This document shows, piece after piece, positions 49,924 to 60,977 of a stretch of 64,000 bases of DNA. Source of the stretch: Chrysoporthe austroafricana (Eukaryota > Ascomycota > Sordariomycetes > Diaporthales > Cryphonectriaceae); assembly GCA_001051155.2 (NCBI GenBank), contig JYIP02000011.1, positions 744,001-808,000 of the forward strand. Direction: 5' to 3'. Under the pieces are notes generated by a model, which ran no database searches, was not told where the DNA came from, and was given only the letters and a program-made list of their open reading frames with translations. Both the position numbers and the translations under genes were made by a program. Position 1 is the stretch's first letter, and every line of letters starts with the position of its first letter.

Positions 49924-50939
49924 CTTTTCTTTTTATAATATTAAGTTTATAAGGATTTTTCTTTTATATTTAAGGAATTTATTCTTTATTAATAACTTCT
50001 AGCGAATTAAAGTTTCTTTATACGTTATTATCCAAAAGTGCGCCGTATCGCTACCCGTTAACGTATGCATTTAGTATAATATATTTCTCGTTTTCTTTCG
50101 TAATTGCATATAAAGACCTTGTAATCTTAATCGGCTATTATTTCATTACAGGCGATCCTTTCCTTTTAGGGTATTCTAAGCTTCTTTCGCTACTTGCTTT
50201 GCTAGCTTTCTTGCTTGGCTTTAGCTATATTGCTTTGCCTTTTCAGCTTTTTATAATCGATATTATTCTTTAACTTTATTTTGTATATAAATAAAGCATA
50301 CTATAATATAGCATTATTCCTATATCGTTCTTCCTTATACGCATTTTTACGGATAATTATCTGGTAGTTTTATATAAGCGTTATTATTTTCAATATGCAA
50401 AACTTTTTTGTATCTTTTTCGGGATTTTATAATAAGTTAAATTAATTAATTTTATTCTTTAATTAGAAACCAATTGTATTTAATTTTCTTGCTAAAATAT
50501 ATCTAGCAGTTATAATAAATATAATATATTTAAGCAAGTTTATAATAGCAAGGGTATAAGTAATTAATCCTTTTATCTTTTTGAAATTTGTATTTATTAT
50601 TCTGAAATAGGATGCTTTAAAAGAGTTTTTATAACGTAAGCTTATAGATAAGATATTCGATTTTCGTATGCTTGGTTATTCAATTATCGCGCTTCGGGCG
50701 TCGTTATTTTATATTTCAAGTAGTTATTTCCTTCTTTTCTATAAAGGAGTTTTTTTCGAATATAAGAGTTAATAAGTTATCCGGCTGCCTGTTTTGCAAT
50801 ATTAACTTTTCGAGCGTAGCATTAAGCATAGCCACTTCTATCTATTAAGTACCGAATTCTTCTTCTATTATTATATTTTACTAATATTCAAAGTAATAAT
50901 TTAAGGGAAACTTTTCTAGATTTGCTTTTTTAGCATTTA
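49924..50939 (-). pseudogene. El-1 protease start and gag-protease linker (part)
   Basis: Matches the complement of protease and linker of the other copies (for example 19706 onward in El-4). Compared with them, about 37 bp between El-1 position 13292 and this segment are missing. Cut at 50939 by El-8 within the linker. Confidence 0.83.
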
Positions 50940-51386
50940 TATTATAACTCAATATAGGATAGCGGGTTAGATGCCTTAAAAAACAGAAAAGGCCGGCAGG
51001 CTAGCCTGTGCATTAACCTTATTAAAGAATACTTACAGGGATTATATAACCCAAAGTTAAAGGTTAGACCGATAGGATCGATATCGGTCTTAACGGTTTT
51101 GCATAAACTGACGATATCGATAGCAGTCCTATCGGTTCAAAACTGAAAAACCGGATATATAAAAATAGAATATTTACTAAATAAATTATTATAGTTCTTT
51201 AATCGTAAATCTAAATACTACTTAAACCCTACTTTACTTTTAAGTAATAGCCTTATAAGCTTATAAATATTACGAATGTTTATTAAACCAGTTTCCGGTA
51301 TATAAAGCTATATTTAATACCGCTTTTGCTAGCATAAACCCTTTAACTTTATAGTTTATCTTAAGATTATTATAGCGTTTATAATA
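50940..51386 (+). repeat. El-8 5' LTR
   Basis: 447 bp. U3 holds an alternating pair of gaccgatagg/tcgatatcggtc inverted motifs (near 51090-51145). TATA box ggatatataaaa near 51153-51164. About 40 bp downstream is tttaatcgtaaat (51198-51210), the proposed transcript start and self-primer. Confidence 0.93.
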
Positions 51387-51404
51387 TTTTTACGACTTTT
51401 ATTC
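51387..51404 (+). other. El-8 primer-binding site (probable self-priming type)
   Basis: The sequence directly after the LTR, tttttacgacttttattc, does not start with TGG and so does not look like a tRNA 3'-end complement. With RIP undone (TTGACGACT) it is complementary over nine bases to AGTCGTCAA, found in all LTRs about 40 bp after the TATA box. This resembles the Tf1 self-priming arrangement. Confidence 0.5.
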
Positions 51405-51449
51405 AAGAACGGTTTAATATATATCCTTTAAGCAATACCGGAAATATAA

Positions 51450-52380
51450 TAGCGCTTTAAACCCCGTCTTTTTCCAGTAATTAAGCCTTTTAAGAAAAGG
51501 CTTTAACTATCCTTATTAACGAATAATTCCAGTAATAAAATATAGCCTTATACTAATAGCTCGAAGAAATTAAGAACGAAATTTTCCGTTTTAATATCTT
51601 CTAACAGGCTAAAGCTTTCAAGCTTGATAAGCCTGGGCCTTATAAAGGCATATAAGGAAATTTCCAGGCCTTTTTGATTTAGCTTAAAGCTTATTTTAAG
51701 TATTACGGCGCTTGATTCAGGACCATTTACGATAAAATTAACTTCGCGGGAAGCCGCCTTGAAAGGACGGCCTTTTAATAATAGGAACTAACTTTCCGCA
51801 ATTATCTGGATAATAATAAGGACTTCCGTTCCGAAAATACTAAATGCATTTTCTAGCGCTATACCAATTTTGAATTAGCCTTTATTAAAACTTTTGGAAA
51901 CCCGGATAAAAGACGCATTGCAATATAGCAATTGGAAATATTATAATAGACCGGCTCGGTTACGAACTATATAGCTAAGTTCTGGCAAATTATCGCTTAT
52001 CTCGATTACGAAAACGAATCTTTTATGGATATTTATTATGCGGGATTTAAGGAAAAAGTTAAAGATAAGCTCTATAAGAAAGACCGATCCGAAAAATTCA
52101 GTAAGTTTATTAATAAAGCAGTCCGCATTAATAATCGACTTTACGAACGGTATTAATAACAGTAAAGGAATTATAATAGCGTTCTAAAATACTAATTCAA
52201 TTCGGGAAAGCGTAAATTCTAATAGAAAACTCGAAATAGCATAGCTTATTTAAATACGATATATGCTAGATTTATAAAATTAAATATTTTAATACGAGAA
52301 TATTGCAAAAGAATTACTTATTATAATTGCAGTAAGAAAGGCTATATTGCGCGCAATTGCTATTAGGAAAGGAAAAAGCG
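51450..52380 (+). pseudogene. El-8 gag remnant
   Basis: Capsid segments: ARAFKLDKPGPYKGI-like start near 51610, TIYDKINFAGSRLERTAF near 51723-51776, GFKEKVKDKLYKKDRSEKFS near 52038, and NKAVRINNRLYERY. The knuckle near 52310-52360 reads YYNCSKKGYIARNCY. In-frame stops throughout. Confidence 0.83.
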
Positions 52381-55300
52381 AGATTGGAAAGCAATCCCGG
52401 AAAGATAGATTAATATTGCTTAATAATAGAAACCCAATTAGCTAAACAATAATATTTTACCGGAACAAATAGCGAACCTTAATTATAATAATATAAGCTG
52501 GATAGCTTGCTATTAAAACTATTGCTTATTATATTTTTCGGTAAAAGAAGGTTTAGGATAGTTTTTGCGCAAATTTAAAGGATAAAAATAATTTGCTATA
52601 AGAAAGAAAAGCTTTATTTACAATACGGCTATAAACGAAAGCGATTTCGACTATTTAAGTAATTCTTTAAATGCAAGAAAGAAAGATTTAAGAAAATTCC
52701 CTCTAAACTATTATTTCGAATAGCGATAGAATATAATAGTAAAAGAAGAATTCGGCACTCAAAAAATAAAAATACTTATACCCAATATTATACTTGAAAA
52801 AATAGCCTTGCAAAATAAATAGCCGGATAATTTGTTAACTCTTATACGCGAAAAGGAATTCGATATAGAAACAGAAAAGACGGTCTCTTAACGCGCAAAA
52901 TAAGAATGACTAAAGCGGAATAGCTAAATATCTAAGCATACGAAAGTTAAATACTTTATTTACGGGCTTATATTATAAGAACTTTTCCAAAGCATCCCGT
53001 TTCAAAATAGCGAATGCAAATTTCAAGAAAATAAAAGGATTAATTATTTATATTCTTATTATTACAAACTTGCTTAGATATATTATATCTATTACAATTG
53101 CTAGATATATTTTAACAAGAAAGTTAAATACAATTAATTTCCAATTAAAGAATAGGACTAATTGATCCAACTTATTATAAAAGCCCGAAGGAAATACAGA
53201 AAAGTCTTGCATATTAAGAATAATAATGCCTATATTGGACTATTCAATAATTGTCCGTAGAAATGCGTTCAAAGAAAAACGATATAAGAATAATGCTATA
53301 TTATAGCATACTCTATCTATATATAAAATAAGGCTAAAGAATAGTATCGATTGCGAAAAGCCGAAAAGGCAAAACAGTACGGCTAAAGCTAAATACGAAA
53401 ACTAGCAAAGTAAATAGCGAAAGAAGCTTAGAATACTTTAAAAGGGAAGGATTGCTTATAACGGGATAATAGCCAATCAGAATTACGAAGTCTTTATATG
53501 CGATAGCAAAAGGAAACGAGAAATATATTATATTTGATATATATATTAACGGGCAACGATATAGCGCACTTTTGGATAATAGCGTATAAAGAAATTTTAT
53601 TTTATTAGAAATCGTTAATAGAAAACGAATCCCTTAAATATAAAAAAAGAATCTTTATAGATTCAATATTATAAAAGGAAAAGCGATTGCATATAACTTT
53701 AATATAATCGATATAGAAACTAATTACTTATTTATCTCGATTTAAAGCTTTATAATAAAAACTACTTTCGATATTACAAATATAGCATAATACGAATTAA
53801 TTTTAAGAATACTTTAATTTAAAGAATATAACTTTCGAATCGATTGAACTACTGGCTAGATTTCATAAGAATAAGCTATACTTACTGAAAAGGTTATAAT
53901 TAACGGAAAAAGGAGAATTCTAATTATTAAAGATAGTATCGGGAATATGCGTTCAAATAAGCTTAGATATACTTTTAAGGCAAGCGGACTTGCTAGAAGA
54001 TAAAAAAAGGTTACAGATATTTCGAACCTATAAGTACGGGTTAAAAACGGACTAGAAATTCAAGCGATTAGCGATTAATAAAGGATTGATTTAGCATAGA
54101 GCGTTATAAAACTATATGAGTTATAAAACTATAAAGAAATACCGTTCTCAAAATAATAAAGGGATTACGAAAGGAAATTTGGGCTAATAAACGATAAATA
54201 TTCGAAACTATTAGAAATTAAAACCCGCAAATAATAACAAAAAGCAAGCGAAATAAAATACGCTTAACAGTACCTTTTGTTCTTCCAAATTTCCGAAAAC
54301 GAAAAAAGACCGTTACTAAAACTTAAGAATATACCAAAAGAATATTACGAATTCAAGAAACTATAATAAAGGAAATTCGATACGGGTTTATTAAAATACG
54401 GCCTTTTTGATTACGAAATTCTATTGAAAGAAAGGACAAAACCGCAAAATTATTTTATTTATAAGCTCGATTAAGCAAAACTCGAAATACTTAGGGAATA
54501 TATTAACGAGAATTTAAAAAAAGGCTATATACAGAAATTACGATTACTCGCAAGATATTCAATCTTATTTATACTTAAAAAGAATAATAAACTATAACTT
54601 TATATAAATTATCGATAGCTTAATAATATTACGATCAAGAATCGCTATTCTTTACTTCTAATAAGAGAAATACGAAATCGGTTAATAAGAGCAAATTGGT
54701 TTATTATATTCGATTTCAAAGAAAGATACTATTATATTCGGATTAAGGAAAATAATATTTAGAAAATAGCATTTAAAATTCATTACGGATATTTCGAATA
54801 CGTAATCTTACTTTTCGGACTAATTAATATATTTATATCTTTCCAAGAAATAATTAACGATATTTTCCGCAAATATCTAAATATTATTATTATTATCTAT
54901 TTTGATAATATCTTTATTTATTCAAGAAACTTTAAATTATATAAATAGCATATATAGCAAGTATTCCAAATTTTATAAAATAATAAGTTTTTAATTAAAC
55001 TAAGCAAATATTATTTCTATTAGCAAAAAGTTAATTATTTCGGTTATATAATAAAATTAAGTAAGATTAATATATAGAAAAATAAAATTCAAATAATAAA
55101 AGAATAGCTTATATTAGAAAAAACTAAAGAAATTAGAATATTTTTCAGCTATATTAATTTTTATTAGCAATTTATCCGGAATTATAGCAAAATCGTACGC
55201 TTTTTTACGGATCTTACGAAAAAAAATCGAAAATTCGAATAGATATAAGAAATATAAAAAGCATTTAACGAAATCAAAAAACGGATTATATTAAAACTTA

Positions 55301-57080
55301 TATTTTGCGAAACAGATTTAAATAAGCCATTTGAAATCAAAACTGATATATCAGATTATGCATTTGGAAAATAATTTGGTTAACGAGACAATTAAAGACG
55401 ATTCAGGATTATAAGCAACTTTTCAAAGAAATTGAATAGCCCAGAATTCAATTATAGCATTCCGGATAAGGAATTAATAGCAATTGTAAAAGCATTTGAA
55501 AAATAGCAGCATTATTTAATCGGAATAAAATATTAGATTATAATGCATTCTAATTATAAGAACTTAATAATATTTATAATAATAAAAGTCCTGAATAAAT
55601 AGCAAGTTAGATAAGCAGAATTCCTTTTATAATTTAATTTAAAAATTATCTATTGCAAAGGATTTGAGAACGGCAAGGCCAATATATTTAATAAATAATC
55701 AGATTATTAAAATATAAAACTAAAAGAATTCTAGAATATTTTCCGATAGGATAAGGATAACAACTTTATAAACGAAGCTAGGGAATTCAATACGATTATC
55801 AAAATCTCTAATAACGAAAAGAAACCGGAAAATATATTTATAGAAAAACAAAACGAATATATCAGAAATATATATAATGCACTCGCATACGGCTATTAAG
55901 GAATTAGAGCTATATATAAAAGAATTAAGAGATATTAGAACTTTCTAGAATTAAAGAAAAGAATCGAAATAATTTTACGAGAATGCGATAGCTGCAAGAA
56001 GAATAAGATTGAATATTACAAGTCTTATAAACTATTCCAACCATTTCTTATTCCGGAAGCGGTTTAGCAATCTATTAGTTAGGATTTCATTATTAAGCTA
56101 CTTTTTTTATAAGAACTTTTAATTAAAATGCAATATAATAGCATTTTAGTAATAATTTGCAAATTAAGCAAATACGCTTATTTCTTCCTATATAAGAAAA
56201 GCAGTACTGTAAAGGATTTCGCATATATATTTTTCAAAATAGTTATAGCCAATTACGGCATATTTAAGGAAATTATTTCCAACCGAAACAGAAAGTTTAT
56301 ATCAAACTTCTAAACCTTATTTATAAAATTATTCGGAATATAACAAAAAATATTTATAGCATTTTACCCGTAAATAAATAAATAAACGGAACGAATAAAC
56401 CAAATTATTAAATAATATTTATAATACTATATAAATTATAAATAAAATAATTAAATCGACTTACTATTATTAATACAGTTTGTATATAATAGCGCAAATA
56501 TAAGTATAATAAAGAAGTTTCCGTTCTATATGCTTTATAGCTATAATTTAATAGCTTATTACGATAAATTACTAGGAATAAATGCAGAAATAGCAGAAAA
56601 ACGGATTTAGAAATTCAAGAAAGTCTAGAAAGAATTTCAAGAAAAACTGAAATTTATATAAGAAAGAATAACGAAATATACTAATTCCAAAAAGATTAAA
56701 AGACTAATCTTATAAGAAAGAAATAAAATCTATTTTGCTTAACGAAAAAAGCATATTAAAATAATAAGACCTTTTTACTTATTAAATTATAAGAAATTTA
56801 ACTTATTCAGAATCTTAAGGAAAATTTCAAATATCAATTTTGAACTTGCATTGCCTTATAGAATAAAAATTTACCCAGTATTCCATATTTTACTTCTCGA
56901 ACCAATACTTAACGCAATTAAAACGGACAAATTTATACAAATCGAAATTAACGAACTAGAATATAAAATCGAACGGATCTTTAAATATTAAAATCTAATT
57001 AAATATAAAAAATATTTAATCAAATAGAAAGAATACTATTCGAACGAAAATAGCTAAAAGCCAATTAGTAACTTAAATAA
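52381..57080 (+). pseudogene. El-8 pol remnant
   Basis: Linker 52381-53530 (SWIACY near 52497), protease about 53540-53890 (ALLDNSV where the active-site loop should be), RT about 54450-54950 ending YFDNIFIYS, RNase H about 55310-55700 (NYSIPDKELIAIVKAFEK). Integrase about 55850-56790, whose open part 56128-56313 has SILVIICKLSKYAYFF and EIISNRNRKF; here the catalytic Asp of IISDR is now Asn. Chromodomain about 56945-57070 (YKIERIFKY, YLIK). Confidence 0.86.
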
Positions 57081-57125
57081 TATACGATAAATACTCAAAG
57101 AATACTAGAAAAAATAACTAATTAA

Positions 57126-57731
57126 CTAACCGGAAAAATAATTAGAAAGATTAAATACATTCTTATGCCCTATAAACGGATCGGTAACAAATCAGTTAAT
57201 ATCGAAACTAAATTGCTATATAGCAATATCCAAATTAAAACTTTCGGGAAGAAAGCTTTTAGGGATTAAAGCTTCCGGAACGCGATATTCGATTATAGCT
57301 TTGCAATACTCTTCTTCCGCTTCTTCTGCTTCCAGCCATTCCAATTCCTTAATAGTATCCAGACCCTAACGCATTGCGCGAGCCATTTTTTCGGTTTACA
57401 AACGGCGCTGCTTCTGTAGCCGAAAAACTTTTGCATTAATTAATATCGCTTCCTTTTCAGCAGCATCCAATTCCGCCTTAACCTGAAAATACTGCTTTAC
57501 GATCCGCTATATCTGAACGGGAATAAGGCCCGCTATATTATAGTTATTATGCTTATTACGAATACATTCGGCATAATGTGAAAAATCTTTTTCCGAAGCA
57601 TAATAGAAAAGATTACGGTCCGAATAGAAAGAATACGCAAGTATTTCCGAATAGCGAAAGAAAACCGTAAGCCAAAAAGTATTGTTCTGATCTATTTTCT
57701 TATAAAAACGTTTTTCGATTTTGCAAGATAT
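57126..57731 (-). pseudogene. El-8 antisense accessory ORF
   Basis: Exactly 606 nt, from a mutated start (ATA, ISCKIEKRFYKK) to TAG after SNYFSG. N-terminal cluster variant as in El-4. Coil AKVFRLQKQRRL then a helix built on WLEAEEAEEEYCKA-type sequence, then IPKSFLPESFNLDIAI. Lies between chromodomain and PPT, opposite to pol. The conserved length argues that it was translated before inactivation. Confidence 0.75.
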
Positions 57732-57820
57732 CTTGATTAGGAAAGGGATATTAAGAAAAGGGCATTAGTAAGAGCCTTATAGAAAATTGTTAAGGACGAT
57801 AATCGATAGGAAAAGGATAA

Positions 57821-58267
57821 TATTATAACCCAATATGGGATAGCGGGTTAAATGCTTTAAAAAACAAAAAAGGCCGGCAAGCTAGCTTATATATTAATCC
57901 CATTAAGGAATACCTATAAGGATTATATAACCCAGAGTTAGGGGTTAGACCGATAGGATCGATATCGGTCCTAACGGTCTTGCGTAAACCGATAATATCG
58001 ATAGCGGTCCTGTTAGTCCAAAACTGAAAAACCGGATATATAAAAACAGGATATTTATTAGATAAATTACTATAATTCTTTAATCGTAAATCTAAATACT
58101 ATTTAAACCCTACTTTACTTTCAAATAATAGCCTTATAGGCTTATAAATATTGCGAACGTTTATTAAACCAGTTTCCGGTATATAAGGCTATATTTAGCA
58201 CCGCTTTTATTAATATAAACGTTTTAACTCTATAGTTTATTCTAAGATTACTATAGCGTTTATAATA
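57821..58267 (+). repeat. El-8 3' LTR
   Basis: 447 bp, collinear with the 5' LTR, preceded by the polypurine tract ggaaaaggataa (57809-57820). TATA box ggatatataaaa near 58034-58045. Ends atagcgtttataata, then the attta duplication. Confidence 0.93.
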
Positions 58268-58272
58268 ATTTA

Positions 58273-59554
58273 TAAAGTTGCTCGAATAGTTTGAATTGCT
58301 ATTATTTATAGCCGTATTATAAATAAAGCCTTTTCTTTTTATAACGAATTGCTTTTATCCTTTAAGTTTATATAGAAATTATTCTAAACTTTTTTTTACC
58401 GAAAAGTATAATAAGCAATAATTTTAATAGCAAGCTATCCAGCTTATGCTGCTATAATTAAAGTCCGTTGCTTATTCCGGTAAGATATTATTATTCAGCT
58501 AATTGGGTTTTTATTGCTAAATAACGTTAACTTATCTTTTCGGAATTAATTTCCAATCTTGCTTTTTCTTTTCTTAATAGCAATTGCGTACGATATAGCC
58601 TTTCTTGCCGCAATTATAGCAAATAATTCCTTTATATTATTCTTATATAAAGGTATTTAGTTTTATTAGTTTAGCATATATCGTATTCGAATAGGCTATA
58701 TTATTCCGGTTTTTCTATTAAAATTTGCATTTTTTTAAATTAAGTTAATATTTCGAAATATTATTATAATTCCTTTATCGCTATTAATATTGCTCGTAAA
58801 ATCGGTTATTAATACAAACTGCTTTATTAATAAACTTATTAAATTCCTTAAGTTTATTTTTTTTATAAAATTCGTCTTTAACTTTTTCTTTAAATCCCGT
58901 ATAATAAGTATTTATAAAAGGTTTATTTTCGTAATTCAAATAAGCTATAATCTGCTTAAACTTGGCTATATAGTTCGTAATTAAGCCGGTTTATCGAAAT
59001 GCTTCTAATTATTATATCGCAATGCGTTATTTGTCCGGATTTCCAAAAATCTTAATAAAGGCTAATTCGAAATTAGCATAGCGCTGAAAAATGCGCTTGG
59101 TATTCTCAGAGCGAAAGTTTTCGCTATTATTCAAATAATTGCGAAAGGTTAGTTCCCATTACTGAAAGGCAGTTCTTTCGAAGCGATTTCTCGCGAAATT
59201 AATCTTATCGTAAGTAGTCCGGAATTAAGCGCTATAATACTTGAAATAGGCTTTAAGTTGCATTAAGAAAGCCTGAAAGTCCTTTCGAATGCCTTTATAA
59301 GGCCTAAGCTTATCAAGCTTAAAAGCCTTAGCTTACTAGAAAGCATTAAAGCGGAAGATTTTATTCTTGATTTCCTTAAGCTATTAGTATAAGGCGATAT
59401 TTTATTGCTAAAGTTATTTATTAATAAGGATAGTTAGAGCTTTTTCCTGAAAAGCCTAATTGCTAGAAGAAAACAGAATCTAAGGCGTTATTATATTTTC
59501 CGATATTGCTTAAGTAATATATATTAAACTGTTCTTAAATAAAAGTCGTAAAAA
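58273..59554 (-). pseudogene. El-1 linker end and gag remnant
   Basis: Resumes the linker after El-8, then the complement of the gag knuckle (about 58572-58620, YYNCGKKGYIVRNC) and capsid to about 59480. The leader ends in aagtcgtaaaa (primer-binding complement) at 59544-59554. The open frame at 58790-58984 on the plus strand is a shadow of capsid. Confidence 0.84.
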
Positions 59555-60038
59555 TATTATAAATGCTATAATAATCTTAAAATAAATTATAAAATCAAAA
59601 GGTTTATACTAGCAAAAGCAGTACCAAATATAGCTTTAAATATCGGAAATATACTTAACAAATATTTGCAATGCTTATAAGCCTATATGGCTATTACTTG
59701 AATATTTAATAAGGTCCAAGTAATACTTAGATTTACGATTAAAGAGCTATAGTATTCTATCTAGTAAATATCCGGTCCTTATATATTCGGCTTTTCAGTT
59801 CTGGATCTGTTGGATTTGTAGCAGATTTCTAGATCCTGGATCTGCTGGATCTGTAACAGATCCTCAGATCCTGGATCTGCTGGATTTGTAACAAATCCCA
59901 GATCTTCCTTACTTTATAACCTTAATCCCCGGATTATATAAGCGGTTATAGGAATTTCTTAAGTAGGGTTGATAATGCGGTGCCTTATCGGGTTTTACTT
60001 CCGTATTGCTTACCCTAATCCTTTACTAAGTTATAATA
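59555..60038 (-). repeat. El-1 5' LTR
   Basis: Partner of 1398-1882. Less mutated, so the three tandem copies of ctggatctgctggatttgta (about 59813-59900) are clear. Ends actaagttataata. The right duplication tataa follows at 60039-60043. TATA complement tatattc near 59780. Confidence 0.92.
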
Positions 60039-60043
60039 TATAA

Positions 60044-60665
60044 GGTTTTCAGCTTATATAATAAATAATAAGGGATAAAAGGATTTTATATAATATAAAG
60101 TAATTAATTGGGTTGTTTTTATTATATTGTATTGAATTGTTTTTTTTGAATTGTATTAAATTATTCTGTTAAGTTAAAAAAAATTTTTTTTGAAAAGGAA
60201 AAGGACTGAATATATATATTCGAATATTTCGTCTTTCCTTCTATTTCCTTTAGAAATTTCTCGGCATTTTTCCCCTCTTTATTAGAAATTAATGGCTTGA
60301 ATTTCTAAGCATTTATAATTCTTATTTGCCGGATTTCTAATATTATATTTAATATTTACCGATATAGTTTTTTCTAAAAAAGAATAATTTTCTAAACTTT
60401 ATAGTATTTACAGTTCTTTCAAAGCTTATTTATATAAGCAGTTGCGTACGTAATTAATTTTTATATTATAATATAAATAAAGAGTATTATAAATCTATTA
60501 AAATTAGCTTAATAGCTTTATTGATTATTAAATTATTAAAGGAAGAAATTTTATATTTATATTATATTATATTTTTATCTCTTTATTTCTTTTTGGTTCT
60601 TTATCTTATAAATATATAAAGTATATTGATTTAAAGGCCTTTTTAATCTTTTATATTTTTTTCAG
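60044..60665. other. AT-rich flank without gene
   Basis: Right flank of the nest: low-complexity A/T sequence with runs (aaaaaaattttttttg near 60178-60193) and TA repeats. No ORF, tRNA or recognisable element domain. It may be relic transposon or original intergenic DNA. Confidence 0.6.
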
Positions 60666-60669
60666 AGCT

Positions 60670-60977
60670 AAAGTAAGGATTAAAAAGACCGCACGAACGG
60701 TCTTATCGACGAAATACTAGGACCGGAAAGATCGAAACCCGATTCTAGCGGCCCAGGACCGAAGAACTAGATATATAAAATTAGATAATTCCTACTGCTA
60801 AGTAGATTTCGTAATGTTTTTCAGTCGTTAATCTGCGTATCAGTTTCCTGCACTGATAGCCCTAGCGGCACTTCCACTCCGATTATCCGTATATAACAGA
60901 CGATATTTCGATACTGCCCTTGCCTAGCATAAACCTTTAACGTACTAGGTACTTGTGCTACTACAGTGCTTATTACA
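60670..60977 (+). repeat. Less mutated relative of the family LTR, 5'-truncated
   Basis: Aligns in order with El-6 and El-8 LTRs: gaccg/cggtc U3 motifs, TATA box gatatataaaa (about 60770-60780), tttttcagtcgttaatctgcg (transcript start and self-primer), tagcataaaccttta, and end cagtgcttattaca. It is neither preceded by a clear LTR start nor followed by the family primer-binding site. It is therefore a solo or 3' LTR fragment of a diverged subfamily. GC content is higher than in the nest. Confidence 0.6.

Larger units (their letters stand above)
50940..58267 (+). mobile_element. El-8, complete Ty3/gypsy element nested in El-1
   Basis: 7328 bp with two 447-bp LTRs and perfect 5-bp duplications attta (50935-50939 and 58268-58272). 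Inserted in the gag-protease linker of El-1. Shares U3 (gaccgataggatcgatatcg) and the accessory variant with El-4. All eight parts are present in order. Confidence 0.95.
1398..60038 (-). mobile_element. El-1, outermost Ty3/gypsy element (hosts all other copies)
   Basis: Seen: a 485-bp LTR at 1398-1882 and its 484-bp partner at 59555-60038 share the same arrangement, including a triple repeat built on ctggatctgctgga. They are flanked by identical 5-bp duplications, tataa at 1393-1397 and 60039-60043. The element's own sequence is split into 1398-2325, 9631-13292, 49924-50939 and 58273-60038. After removing El-2, the El-3 block and El-8 it is about 7.4 kb, the size of the other copies. Order on the minus strand is 5' LTR, gag, long linker, protease, RT, RNase H, integrase, chromodomain, antisense accessory ORF, 3' LTR. 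It is heavily RIP-mutated and non-functional. By stratigraphy it is the oldest member of the nest. Confidence 0.93.

Noticed and set aside
59813..59905. CRISPR-like or satellite repeat
   Set aside because: Three tandem units of about 30 bp inside the El-1 LTR without unique spacers; a U3 repeat, also present in the partner LTR at 1640-1740.
1398..60038. Regional centromere
   Set aside because: AT-rich, RIP-mutated retroelement nests resemble Neurospora-type centromeres, but dispersed AT-rich blocks look the same. Only CENP-A mapping could decide.
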